Source: Pseudomonas sp.
GTDB lineage: Bacteria > Pseudomonadota > Gammaproteobacteria > Pseudomonadales > Pseudomonadaceae
Reading direction: 5' to 3'
NCBI RefSeq assembly: GCF_030690725.1
Contig: NZ_JAUYGD010000047.1
Span: forward strand, 1 to 41,085
DNA length: 41,085 bases
In this document: piece by piece, positions 25,675 through 33,515 of the stretch
Numbering within the stretch: position 1 is the first letter of the stretch
How the letters are laid out: every line of letters starts with the position of its first letter
Notes under the pieces: model-generated
The model's database searches: none
What the model was told of the DNA's origin: nothing
What the model saw: only the letters and a program-made list of their open reading frames with translations
Made by a program: the position numbers and the translations under genes

Positions 25675-27069
25675 TCAGAGCGGGAAGATCTTGCCCGGGT
25701 TCATAATGCCATTCGGGTCGAACACCGCCTTGATGGCCTTCATATAGCCAATCTCGGCTTGCGAGCGGCTGTAGGTCAGGTAATCGCGCTTGGTCATGCC
25801 CACGCCGTGTTCGGCGCTGATCGAGCCGTTGTACTTCTGCACGGTCTCGAACACCCACTTGTTGACGGTGGCACACTTGGCGAAGAACTCGTCCTTGGAC
25901 AGGTTCTCGGGCTTCAAGATATTCAGGTGCAGGTTGCCGTCGCCGATATGGCCGAACCAGACGATTTCGAAGTCCGGGTAATGTTCGCCGACGATAGCGT
26001 CGATATCGTGCAAAAACGCTGGCACTTTCGACACAGTGACAGAGATGTCGTTCTTGTACGGTGTCCAGTGGCTGATGGTTTCCGAGATATACTCGCGCAG
26101 CTTCCACAGGTTCTGCAGTTGCTGCTCGCTCTGGCTCATCACGCCGTCCAGCACCCAGCCCTGCTCGACGCAATGCTCGAAAGTGGCCAGGGCCGCTTCG
26201 GCGACTTCCTCGGTGGTGGCTTCGAATTCCAGCAGGGCGTAGAACGGGCAATCGGTTTCAAAGGCTGCCGGCACGTCGCCACGGGCCATAATCTTGGCCA
26301 GGGCCTTGTCGGAGAAGAACTCGAAGGCAGTCAGGTCCAGCTTGTTCTGGAAGGCATGCAGCACCGGCATGATCGAGTCGAAGTCCGGGGTGCCGAGGAC
26401 CATCGCGGTGAGGTTCTTCGGCGCACGATCCAGGCGCATAGTCGCTTCAACAACGAAGCCCAAGGTGCCTTCCGCGCCGATAAACAGCTGACGCATGTCG
26501 TAGCCGGTGGCGTTCTTGATCAGGTCCTTGTTCAGCTCCAACAGTTCTCCGGTGCCGGTGACGACCTTCAGACCAGCTACCCAGTTGCGGGTCATGCCGT
26601 AGCGAATCACCTTGATGCCGCCGGCATTGGTGCCGATATTGCCGCCAATCTGGCTGGAACCGGCCGATGCGAAGTCCACCGGGTAGTACAGGCCCTTGTC
26701 CTCGGCGAACATCTGCAGCTGTTTGGTCACCACGCCCGGCTGGCATACGGCGGTGCGGTCGAATTCGTTGAAGTCGAGAATCTGGTTCATATAGTCGAAG
26801 GCCACCACCACTTCACCATTGGCCGCTACGGCGCCGGCGGACAAACCAGTACGGCCACCGGATGGCACCAGCGCAACCTGGCGCTGATTGGCCCAACGCA
26901 CGATGGCCTGCACCTGCTCGATGCTCTTGGGGAAGGCAATCGCCAGCGGCGCTGGGGCGAAGTGCTTGGTCCAGTCTTTGCCGTAGGCGTTGAGGGAATC
27001 GGCATCGGTGAGCACCTTGCCGGGCTCAACCAGGGTCTTCAGCTCTTCGATCAGCGCAGGGTTGGTCAT
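25675..27069 (-). CDS. D-2-hydroxyglutarate dehydrogenase (FAD-binding oxidase)
   Basis: A 464-residue flavoprotein of the GlcD/LdhD family. The PCMH-type FAD domain shows PSGGRTGLSAGA at residues 69-80 and QIGGNIGTNAGGIKVIRYGM at about 139-158. The C-terminal cap carries VWFGHIGDGNLHLNIL (metal/substrate histidines) and SAEHGVGMTKR. In Pseudomonas the neighbour of serA of this type oxidises D-2-hydroxyglutarate back to 2-oxoglutarate and passes electrons to the respiratory chain. This removes the product of SerA's side reaction and helps drive serine synthesis. The divergent arrangement with serA, 186 bases apart, supports this assignment over a D-lactate or glycolate enzyme. Confidence 0.9.
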   Translation of the reverse strand: MTNPALIEELKTLVEPGKVLTDADSLNAYGKDWTKHFAPAPLAIAFPKSIEQVQAIVRWANQRQVALVPSGGRTGLSAGAVAANGEVVVAFDYMNQILDFNEFDRTAVCQPGVVTKQLQMFAEDKGLYYPVDFASAGSSQIGGNIGTNAGGIKVIRYGMTRNWVAGLKVVTGTGELLELNKDLIKNATGYDMRQLFIGAEGTLGFVVEATMRLDRAPKNLTAMVLGTPDFDSIMPVLHAFQNKLDLTAFEFFSDKALAKIMARGDVPAAFETDCPFYALLEFEATTEEVAEAALATFEHCVEQGWVLDGVMSQSEQQLQNLWKLREYISETISHWTPYKNDISVTVSKVPAFLHDIDAIVGEHYPDFEIVWFGHIGDGNLHLNILKPENLSKDEFFAKCATVNKWVFETVQKYNGSISAEHGVGMTKRDYLTYSRSQAEIGYMKAIKAVFDPNGIMNPGKIFPL

Positions 27070-27142
27070 CTACGGAACTCTCAAACGATTCATGGTCACC
27101 CTGAGCACGCTTCATCTGCCAGGGTAGGTGTTTCGCGGGGCT

Positions 27143-27158
27143 CGTATGCTAGCATACG
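27143..27158. promoter_or_regulatory. Perfect 16-bp palindrome between D2HGDH and serA
   Basis: CGTATGCTAGCATACG is a perfect palindrome within the 186-base divergent promoter region. G-run and C-run flanks extend the symmetry imperfectly to about 28 bases. It places TATGCT, a possible -10, on both strands. It could be a shared operator or back-to-back promoter core. Confidence 0.5.
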
Positions 27159-27255
27159 CCCCCCGTGAATCGTGCCCCCGCGCCGATCTGCGGGTGTAGT
27201 CAGCCCTCGCCGCTGACCCTTCCCTGACACTATTTGTGGGACAACAGGTACTCCG

Positions 27256-28485
27256 ATGAGCAAGACCTCTCTCGACAAGAGCAAGATCAAGTTCCTTCTT
27301 CTTGAAGGCGTCCACCAGAATGCAGTGGACACCCTGAAGGCCGCTGGTTACACCAACATCGAGTACCTCAAGGGCGCACTCTCCGACGACGAGCTGAAAG
27401 AAAAGATCGCCGACGCGCACTTTATCGGTATCCGCTCGCGCACCCAGCTGACCGCCGAAGTCTTTGACTGCGCCAAGCGTCTGGTCGCCGTCGGTTGCTT
27501 CTGCATCGGCACCAACCAGGTTGATCTCGACGCCGCCCGCGAGCGCGGTATCGCCGTATTCAACGCACCGTATTCGAACACCCGCTCGGTAGCCGAACTG
27601 GTGCTGGCCCAGGCCATCCTGCTGCTGCGCGGCATCCCGGAGAAGAACGCCTCCTGCCACCGTGGCGGCTGGATCAAATCGGCAGCCAACTCCTTCGAAA
27701 TCCGTGGCAAAAAGCTGGGTATCGTCGGTTACGGCTCAATCGGCACCCAGCTCTCGGTACTGGCGGAAGCCATGGGCATGCAGGTGTTCTTCTACGACAC
27801 CGTGACCAAGCTGCCGCTGGGCAACGCCACCCAGATCGCCAAATTGCACGACCTGCTGGGCATGTGCGACATCGTGTCGCTGCACGTGCCTGAGCTGCCA
27901 TCCACCCAGTGGATGATCGGCGAGAAAGAAATCCGCGCGATGAAGAAGGGCGGCATCCTGATCAACGCCGCACGCGGCACCGTGGTCGAGCTGGATCACC
28001 TGGCCGCCGCGATCAAGGACGAGCACCTGATCGGCGCAGCCATCGACGTGTTCCCGGTTGAGCCGAAGTCCAACGACGAAGAGTTCGAAAGCCCGCTGCG
28101 TGGCCTGGATCGCGTGATCCTGACTCCGCATATCGGCGGTTCGACTGCTGAAGCGCAGGCCAACATTGGCTTGGAAGTGGCTGAGAAACTGGTCAAATAC
28201 AGCGACAACGGCACCTCGGTTTCGTCCGTCAACTTCCCCGAAGTGGCCCTGCCGGCACACCCGGGCAAGCACCGCCTGCTGCACATCCACGCCAACATTC
28301 CGGGCGTGATGAGCGAGATCAACAACGTGTTTGCCGAAAACGGCATCAACATCTCTGGCCAGTTCCTGCAGACCAACGACAAGGTCGGCTACGTGGTCAT
28401 CGACGTCGACGCCGATTACTCCGACCTGGCGCTGGAGAAACTGCAACACGTTAAAGGCACCATCCGTAGCCGCGTACTGTTCTAA
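27256..28485 (+). CDS. serA: D-3-phosphoglycerate dehydrogenase
   Basis: A 409-residue NAD-dependent enzyme for the first step of serine synthesis. The Rossmann motif is GYGSIG at residues 158-163, and catalytic residues are Arg240 (NAARGTVV), Glu269 (FPVEP) and His292 (PHIGGST). A C-terminal ACT domain (about 340-409) with RLLHIHANIPGVMSEINNVF mediates serine feedback. This is the E. coli-type length (410). SerA can also reduce 2-oxoglutarate to D-2-hydroxyglutarate, which the divergent dehydrogenase recycles. A MITE-like repeat begins at its stop codon, between the gene and its terminator. Confidence 0.97.
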   Translation: MSKTSLDKSKIKFLLLEGVHQNAVDTLKAAGYTNIEYLKGALSDDELKEKIADAHFIGIRSRTQLTAEVFDCAKRLVAVGCFCIGTNQVDLDAARERGIAVFNAPYSNTRSVAELVLAQAILLLRGIPEKNASCHRGGWIKSAANSFEIRGKKLGIVGYGSIGTQLSVLAEAMGMQVFFYDTVTKLPLGNATQIAKLHDLLGMCDIVSLHVPELPSTQWMIGEKEIRAMKKGGILINAARGTVVELDHLAAAIKDEHLIGAAIDVFPVEPKSNDEEFESPLRGLDRVILTPHIGGSTAEAQANIGLEVAEKLVKYSDNGTSVSSVNFPEVALPAHPGKHRLLHIHANIPGVMSEINNVFAENGINISGQFLQTNDKVGYVVIDVDADYSDLALEKLQHVKGTIRSRVLF

Positions 28486-28642
28486 GAACCTGGTTACGAT
28501 CTGCTGCGCGTCGGCCCTGCGGCGTTAAAAACAGGCTCGAATGCGAGCCCAGTCGGAATGCTCATGTACAAAAGTACACTCCGCTTCCTCGCCTGTTCTT
28601 GCCTTGCAGGACTCTAGCTCGCGAGATCGTAATCCAGGTTCT
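28485..28642. repeat. MITE-like inverted-repeat element, copy 1
   Basis: A 158-base non-coding element with terminal inverted repeats: AGAACCTGGTTACGATCT at the left and AGATCGTAATCCAGGTTCT at the right (one base inserted). The interior shares the segment GCTGCGCGTCGGCCCTGC and TTAAAAACAGGCTCG with a second copy at 30100-30266. It starts at the last base of the serA stop codon. Confidence 0.85.
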
Positions 28643-28660
28643 AGGCGTTGCCGCGATACG

Positions 28661-28688
28661 AAAAAGGGAAGCTTCGGCTTCCCTTTTT
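28661..28688. terminator. Terminator downstream of serA
   Basis: A 12-bp stem AAAAAGGGAAGC / GCTTCCCTTTTT closed by a TTCG tetraloop, with T-runs in both directions. It serves serA and possibly the convergent tudS gene, although REP DNA lies between. Confidence 0.93.
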
Positions 28689-28733
28689 GTTGATAGCAGT
28701 TTCAACGGCTACTCAGCCGAGCGGCGCTGTGCG

Positions 28734-28819
28734 GTAGGTTGGCGTTGAGCGCAGCGAAGCCCAAAAGAACGCGGCCTGCATCGTTGGGCTTCGTCGCGTT
28801 GCTCCTCAACCCAACCTAC
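28734..28819. repeat. REP doublet, GTAGGTTGG family, copy 1
   Basis: An 86-base inverted pair from GTAGGTTGGCGTTGAGCGCA to CTCAACCCAACCTAC, with internal GCGAAGCCCAA / TTGGGCTTCGTCGC. It has a GTAG head and CTAC tail. A second copy is at 31783-31892. Confidence 0.87.
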
Positions 28820-28831
28820 TTGCTAGGCGAT

Positions 28832-29320
28832 TCAAACTTCTAATTCGCGTAGCGCTGCCTCAGCAGCCGGCAGCTCTTCTTCGCTAAACACCTGCACCCC
28901 AACACGGCGTAAGGCCGCAGCGGTCACGCCTTCACCGGCGACCTTGGTGCCGCTGAAGCTGCCGTCGTAATTCTCCCGATTACCGCACGACGGGCTACGC
29001 GCCTTAAGCAGCGCCATGCGGATGCCATATTTCGCCACCAGCGCCAGCGCCTGCTCGGCACCTTCGACAAAGGCGGCAGTAACATCCTCGCCGTCCACCG
29101 TTAGCACCGGCAGCAGTCCATCAAGCACCTGCGCGCCCTGACCGCCAGCAATTTCCGCCGGGGCGCGCGGGGTTGGCAGGCCGCCGGCAACTTCCGGGCA
29201 CAGCGGCACAATCCGCCCCTCCCGCTGCCAACGCTCAAGCACAGTAAACGGGCCATGGGCGCCGCCGTCATAACGTACGCGCTGGCCCAATAGGCAACGG
29301 CTCACCAGAATCTTCTGCAT
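28832..29320 (-). CDS. tudS: DUF523 protein, thiouracil desulfurase TudS-like
   Basis: A 162-residue protein with the three conserved cysteines of DUF523: Cys9 (VSRCLLG), Cys41 (PLCPEVAGGLPTPR) and Cys112 (KARSPSCGN). These ligate a [4Fe-4S] cluster in the characterised TudS family, which removes sulfur from 2-thiouracil. The fold is complete for the stand-alone form. No signal peptide is seen. Its physiological substrate in this organism is inferred. It is divergent from the DUF6160 gene. Confidence 0.9.
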   Translation of the reverse strand: MQKILVSRCLLGQRVRYDGGAHGPFTVLERWQREGRIVPLCPEVAGGLPTPRAPAEIAGGQGAQVLDGLLPVLTVDGEDVTAAFVEGAEQALALVAKYGIRMALLKARSPSCGNRENYDGSFSGTKVAGEGVTAAALRRVGVQVFSEEELPAAEAALRELEV

Positions 29321-29542
29321 CGTTCACGCTCATTCAGTCACCCGCCGTAACACTGCCAGGTTACTGCGCTTACTGGTCGCCGATCAAAGGGACGGGGTGC
29401 CGGGCAGATTGCCAAGCGCTTCACGCAGGCAACCCCATCCACGCACAGCGCCGACCTATCCTTCGGCGGGAAGCACACCGACCCGATGGCGCGCACGCCA
29501 GGCCAGGCACAGACTCACGCCACTCTAAGAGAGGACGCCTCC

Positions 29543-30100
29543 ATGCATCGCCCACTTCGCACCTTCGCCCTGCTACTCACTGCCAGCCTTGCGGCCTATG
29601 CCCTGCCGAGCCAGGCGGCCCTGCTGCCGATGGATAACCAGAGCCTGAGCGAGATTAGCGGGCAGGCCGGCATCAGCATCCGCGCGGATGTGCTGGCGAC
29701 CATCGGCCAGGTGCGCTGGAGCGATGACGGCGGCCACGCCTCGCTGCGCAATGTGAAGATCGACAACGGCTGCATCACCCCGACCAGCTGCCCGAACGGC
29801 TCCGGTGGCAACTTTGCCTTCGGCGCCGCGCAGCTGGGTCTGACCTTGCCAATCTTCGGCGTCAACCTGCCCACGCTGAAAATCGATGTGGTGACCAATG
29901 GCAGCGGCCAGCAACAACTGCAGCTGACCCTGCCCGACCTCACCACCATCAACGAACAGTTGGTGGCCAGCGGCATCCCGGCGCAGCGCATTCGCGTGCG
30001 CGTCGCCGCCGATATGTACGTCGGCGAAAGCCGCCTGGGCAGTATCGAGATGCGCGACATCACCGATCTGCGCGGGACTTTCAAAGTCTGGGGCCACTAA
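29543..30100 (+). CDS. Exported DUF6160 family protein (FilA N-terminal-like)
   Basis: A 185-residue secreted or outer-surface protein. The signal peptide (HRPLRTFALLLTASLAAYAL... SQA) is followed by ALLPMDNQSLSEISGQAGIS, the hallmark of the DUF6160/FilA-like family. The rest is beta-rich with alternating hydrophobic residues (LTLPIFGVNLPTLKIDV). FilA proteins belong to a putative pilus system in Acinetobacter. Here no pilus genes are adjacent, so only surface localisation can be suggested. ATG at 29543 follows GAGAGGA; an in-frame upstream start at 29486 precedes the signal peptide and is rejected. A MITE-like element starts at its stop codon. Confidence 0.85.
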   Translation: MHRPLRTFALLLTASLAAYALPSQAALLPMDNQSLSEISGQAGISIRADVLATIGQVRWSDDGGHASLRNVKIDNGCITPTSCPNGSGGNFAFGAAQLGLTLPIFGVNLPTLKIDVVTNGSGQQQLQLTLPDLTTINEQLVASGIPAQRIRVRVAADMYVGESRLGSIEMRDITDLRGTFKVWGH

Positions 30101-30266
30101 GAACCTCCTCACGATCTGCTGCGCGTCGGCCCTGCAGCGTTAAAAACAGGCTCGGAATGCTCATTTACCCCAGTAAACTCCGCTTCCTCGCCGCTTTGAC
30201 CAGCCAAAGGCTGTTACTACGTAGCGCCTTGCATGGCTCTAGCTCGCGAGATCGTGAACAGGTTCT
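30100..30266. repeat. MITE-like inverted-repeat element, copy 2
   Basis: A 167-base element related to 28485-28642. Its ends are AGAACCTCCTCACGATCT and AGATCGTGAACAGGTTCT, 16 of 18 bases complementary. The interior shares GCTGCGCGTCGGCCCTGC, TTAAAAACAGGCTCG, GGAATGCTCAT and CTCCGCTTCCTCGCC with copy 1 but has a different right-centre. It too begins on the last base of a TAA stop codon. Confidence 0.85.
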
Positions 30267-30278
30267 AGCCAATCTTGA

Positions 30279-30902
30279 CTAGAACGGCCCATTGCCCCGC
30301 CGGCGAAACCAGCCGGTCAATGACAGCCGCTCGCGCGTTGCCGGCAATACTTCGTGGGGCATATCGGCAGAGAGAAACAGCAGCAGGCTGCCCGCCTGCG
30401 GCAACACATCGCGGGTCTCGCCATTCGGCAGATACAAACGCAGCGCGCCGCCGTGCTCGACCTGCCAATCCTCATTGAGATAGAACACCGCCGACACCGC
30501 GCGGCGATCATCATCGCGAAAGCGGTCCACGTGCTTCTGATAGAACGCCCCCGGCGGATACAGGGCAAAGTGCCCCTCGAAATCCTCCAGTCCCAGGTAC
30601 AAGCCCTGGTTCAGCGCCACCCTCAGCTCATCAAACGCCTGCAGATATTGATCGCACGCTGGAGCCTGACCAGCTTCCAACCACTGAATATGGTCGCCGC
30701 GCACCCCTTCGCGGATCTGCTGCTGCGCGCCACGGCCGACGCCGGCGGGCGCCAATGCACCTTGTGCGGCACGTTTACGGCACTCTTCGGCCAGTTCGAG
30801 AGTCAGAGACTGGGCAATAAACTGCGCCTGCAGCGACCAACCGTGTTCGGCCAGGCCGTCAACGATGCGGGTCAGGAGTGCGGTATGGGTATCGGTCGTC
30901 AT
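30279..30902 (-). CDS. EF-Tu prolyl 4-hydroxylase (PPHD, 2OG-Fe(II) oxygenase)
   Basis: A 207-residue 2-oxoglutarate/Fe(II)-dependent oxygenase. The iron triad is His124-x-Asp126 (YQKHVDRFRDD) and His183 (MPHEVLPA). Arg192 in RLSLTGWFRRR is placed to bind 2-oxoglutarate. GVGRG...REGVRGDHIQWLE and EGHFALYPPGAFY match the Pseudomonas PHD-domain enzyme. That enzyme hydroxylates a proline in the switch region of elongation factor Tu and is related to animal HIF prolyl hydroxylases. Assignment rests on motif recall and on its HIF-PHD-like spacing. It is divergent from the DUF2059-like gene. Confidence 0.85.
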   Translation of the reverse strand: MTTDTHTALLTRIVDGLAEHGWSLQAQFIAQSLTLELAEECRKRAAQGALAPAGVGRGAQQQIREGVRGDHIQWLEAGQAPACDQYLQAFDELRVALNQGLYLGLEDFEGHFALYPPGAFYQKHVDRFRDDDRRAVSAVFYLNEDWQVEHGGALRLYLPNGETRDVLPQAGSLLLFLSADMPHEVLPATRERLSLTGWFRRRGNGPF

Positions 30903-31003
30903 GCTGGCGATTCTACCAGCCTGTCATCGTTTGATTCACAGCCTCGCGAACCTCGACAAGCATCGCTATGCCGCAGAAAATAGCTGCCCCCTATGGAGTC
31001 CCT

Positions 31004-31771
31004 ATGCGCGCCCTTTCCGTTGTGTTGACCCTGCTGCTTAGCCTGCCCGCCCTGGCCGACGATTATCTGCAGCTGTATCAGGCGGCCGGCTGGCCGCAGC
31101 AGCGCATGCATTTCAGCGATGCTCTACAGGCCGCTCAGGAACGCTACCGCAGCAGCCTGCCGCCGGCAGTGCACCAGGCGCTGGTAAACAACAGCAACCA
31201 GCGCTTTGCCGCCGCCGCGGTGGATCAACGCGCCCAGCAGGGCCTGCGTGACAGCCTCGGCAACCCGGGCAGCGCCTTGCAGTTTTTTCAGTCGCCACTG
31301 GGTCGCAAGATTGTCGACGCCGAGCTGCTGGCCACCCGCAGCGATCAACTGGCGCGCTACGCCAACGGCCTGCCGCGCAGTGAAGCCAGTGCCACCCGTC
31401 GCCTGCTGATCCGTCACCTGGCCCAGGCGCTGCCCGCCAAAGAAGCCGGCGCCGAAGTCAGCCTGGCGCTGGCCGGTGTCGCCGCCGACAGCCTTAGTCA
31501 GATGCTCCCCGGCCTGCTCGGCGGCGACAGCGCCCAGGCCATGCTCAATGGCCAGCGTCAGCGCCTGATGGAGCAGATCGGTGCGGATCTGGATAACACA
31601 CTGCTGCACGTCTACCGCGAGCTGAGTGATCCGGAACTGGAAGAGTTTGTCAGCTTTGCTCAATCCGAAAGCGGCAAGAGCTACTACCAGGCCGCGTTGG
31701 CCGCCATCCGCAGCGGGCTGGCGGTTGGCCAGAGCAGCGCCAGTCTGGCCCCAGCACCGCAAGGCATCTGA
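31004..31771 (+). CDS. Periplasmic protein with DUF2059-like C-terminus
   Basis: A 255-residue exported protein. The signal peptide is MRALSVVLTLLLSLPALA, with mature DDYLQLYQAAGW. The rest is helical. The C-terminal block LHVYRELSDPELEEFVSFAQ SESGKSYYQAAL resembles the DUF2059 domain. ATG at 31004 follows GGAG; an in-frame ATG at 30968 would put 12 extra residues before the signal peptide. The function is unknown. A REP doublet follows it, separating it from the convergent hydrolase. Confidence 0.82.
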   Translation: MRALSVVLTLLLSLPALADDYLQLYQAAGWPQQRMHFSDALQAAQERYRSSLPPAVHQALVNNSNQRFAAAAVDQRAQQGLRDSLGNPGSALQFFQSPLGRKIVDAELLATRSDQLARYANGLPRSEASATRRLLIRHLAQALPAKEAGAEVSLALAGVAADSLSQMLPGLLGGDSAQAMLNGQRQRLMEQIGADLDNTLLHVYRELSDPELEEFVSFAQSESGKSYYQAALAAIRSGLAVGQSSASLAPAPQGI

Positions 31772-31782
31772 GCCGAATCCGC

Positions 31783-31892
31783 GTAGGTTGGTGTTGAGCG
31801 CAGCGAAGCCCAACATGGCGTGCATGGCACTCAGCTCGACGATCCGTTGCAGTCGTTGGGCTTCGTCGCGTTGCTCCTCAACACCAACCTAC
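31783..31892. repeat. REP doublet, GTAGGTTGG family, copy 2
   Basis: A 110-base inverted pair from GTAGGTTGGTGTTGAGCGCA to CTCAACACCAACCTAC, with the same internal GCGAAGCCCAA / TTGGGCTTCGTCGC as the copy at 28734 and a longer, different centre. Its right edge supplies the TAG stop of the alpha/beta hydrolase gene (complement of 31889-31891). Confidence 0.87.
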
Positions 31893-32821
31893 GCCAAATG
31901 CTCGGTCAAAAACTCGAAATAGCGCTGGCGCAAGGCCGGCGCTTCATTGGCCAGGTGATGCCGCGCCTCGGCCAGGCGCAGTATCTGCGGCGCGGCGAAC
32001 TTGTCCTGCAACACGTCAAGGTTGTGCTGCCAGGCCACCGTCATATCCGCCTCACCCTGAATGATCAACGGGCTGCGTGCACTGCGCGGGGCGGCTTCGA
32101 TATGCGGCACCCACTGACTGAGCGCGCCAACCCAGGCGGTCGGCAGGTTGCGTGGCTGCAGCGGGTCTTGGTGATGGACGAAGTCGATAAACTCGGCATC
32201 GCTGGAATTGACGCTGAAACGCCGGGGAATCTCGCTGACAAAGCGCTTCATGATGCGGTAGCTGAACTGCGACCAGCCCCAGGCACGCGGTCGCACCAGC
32301 GGCGCCAGGAGAATGGTTTCGCCGATTGCCGCGCCTGGTGCACCGGTCAGCAGGTAGTCGATCAGAATCGCCCCGCCTGTGCTTTGCCCGCACAGATGCC
32401 AGGGTTGCGGCAGCTCTAGCACCGCGGCTTCAGCCAGCACCGCCTGCAACACCGTCTGGTACTCGGCAAAATCGCCGATGCTGGCGCGCGCGCCGCTGGA
32501 CAGGCCATGCCCCGGCAGATCAAAACTCAACACGGCAAAGCCCATGCCCAGCGCCCACTCGATCACATGGCGGTACAGGCCAACGTGGTCGTAGTAACCA
32601 TGCAGCAGCACCAACGTGGCACGCGGCTGCTCAGGCCACCAGGCTTGTAGCGCAATCTGGTAGCCGCCCGCCTGCAGCGTGCCCATACGGCTGTGCGTAG
32701 CCGAGGTATCGCTGAAGCCGTAAAACTGCCGGTATGCCTGTTCGGCCGGTGACAGGGCAACGGCTGCGGCCAAGGGTCGCAGACTGGCAAGCAGGTTTTC
32801 CGGCTGAAACGGCTCTGGCAT
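31889..32821 (-). CDS. Alpha/beta hydrolase (monoacylglycerol lipase / PldB-like)
   Basis: A 310-residue serine hydrolase of the Hydrolase_4 (serine aminopeptidase S33) type. The oxyanion region is LLHGYYDHVGLYRHV, and the nucleophile Ser147 lies in LCGQSTGGA. Asp259 (IIQGEADMTVAW) and His288/289 (EARHHLANE) complete the triad. Relatives hydrolyse monoacylglycerols or lysophospholipids. No signal peptide is seen. Its TAG stop lies inside the CTAC end of a REP element, so the last codons may have been set by that insertion. Confidence 0.9.
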   Translation of the reverse strand: MPEPFQPENLLASLRPLAAAVALSPAEQAYRQFYGFSDTSATHSRMGTLQAGGYQIALQAWWPEQPRATLVLLHGYYDHVGLYRHVIEWALGMGFAVLSFDLPGHGLSSGARASIGDFAEYQTVLQAVLAEAAVLELPQPWHLCGQSTGGAILIDYLLTGAPGAAIGETILLAPLVRPRAWGWSQFSYRIMKRFVSEIPRRFSVNSSDAEFIDFVHHQDPLQPRNLPTAWVGALSQWVPHIEAAPRSARSPLIIQGEADMTVAWQHNLDVLQDKFAAPQILRLAEARHHLANEAPALRQRYFEFLTEHLA

Positions 32822-32942
32822 AAGGCTTCCATCAAACTTACGGGCTAGTCACAGGCCATCCAGGGCTGTGCAATCAGGTTGCGGATATTCAGCTGTCGCG
32901 CCAGTCATGGCAAGCTGCGCGCCTGTTTGCCGAAGACCGCCG

Positions 32943-33515
32943 ATGACTCGACCCACGCGCAAGACCCTACTCGCCAGCCTGCTGATTCTGCTCTGGGCCG
33001 CCGCCATGCTCGCCGCCTACTGGTGGTACGAAGCGCGCTACCTGCGCAGTTTCAGCGAGCAGACCGCGCTGTTTTACGGTGAACAACTGCGCCTGCCGGA
33101 TGAGCTGGCCGGCCCCGGGCCGATCCGTCTGGTGCACTTCTGGGACCCGGCCTGCCCGTGCAATGTCGGCAACCAGCAGCACCTGGCCGAATTGATCGAA
33201 CGCTTCGGCCCCCAGGGCGTGAGCTTCTATGCCGTGCAAAAACCCGGCAGCACTGGCCAGCTGCCCAGCACCCTCAGCGCCCTGCAACCGCTGGCAGAAC
33301 TGGCGGGCAGCTCGCAGATCCCTGCCAGCCCGGCGGTGGCGATCTGGGACCGCAATGGCCAACTGGCCTACTTCGGCCCCTACAGCGAAGGCGCCGTATG
33401 CACCTCCAGCAACAGCTTTATCGAACCGATTCTCGATGCGCTGATTGAAGAGCGCCCGGTCAACGCCAGCAACACGCTCGCAGTAGGCTGTTTCTGCGAC
33501 TGGCAGAGCCACTGA
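32943..33515 (+). CDS. Membrane-anchored thioredoxin-fold protein (DUF6436)
   Basis: A 190-residue protein with an N-terminal membrane anchor (about residues 9-28, LLASLLILLWAAAMLAAYWW) and a periplasmic thioredoxin-like domain. The strand IRLVHFWDPACPCNVGNQQH carries a CPC motif where a CxxC would be in TlpA-like proteins. Further cysteines are in AVCTS and VGCFCDW. The cis-proline-like SQIPASPAVAIW block is typical. A redox or metal-related role is likely but unproven. ATG at 32943 is preferred because the frame upstream (32868-32942) looks non-coding; the ribosome site is weak. It converges on the next gene with no gap between stops. Confidence 0.82.
   Translation: MTRPTRKTLLASLLILLWAAAMLAAYWWYEARYLRSFSEQTALFYGEQLRLPDELAGPGPIRLVHFWDPACPCNVGNQQHLAELIERFGPQGVSFYAVQKPGSTGQLPSTLSALQPLAELAGSSQIPASPAVAIWDRNGQLAYFGPYSEGAVCTSSNSFIEPILDALIEERPVNASNTLAVGCFCDWQSH

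Noticed and set aside
25567..27168. 533-codon plus-strand frame opposite the D-2-hydroxyglutarate dehydrogenase
   Set aside because: It is antisense to a clear flavoprotein, starts in REP DNA and has no recognisable motif. It is a codon-bias shadow.
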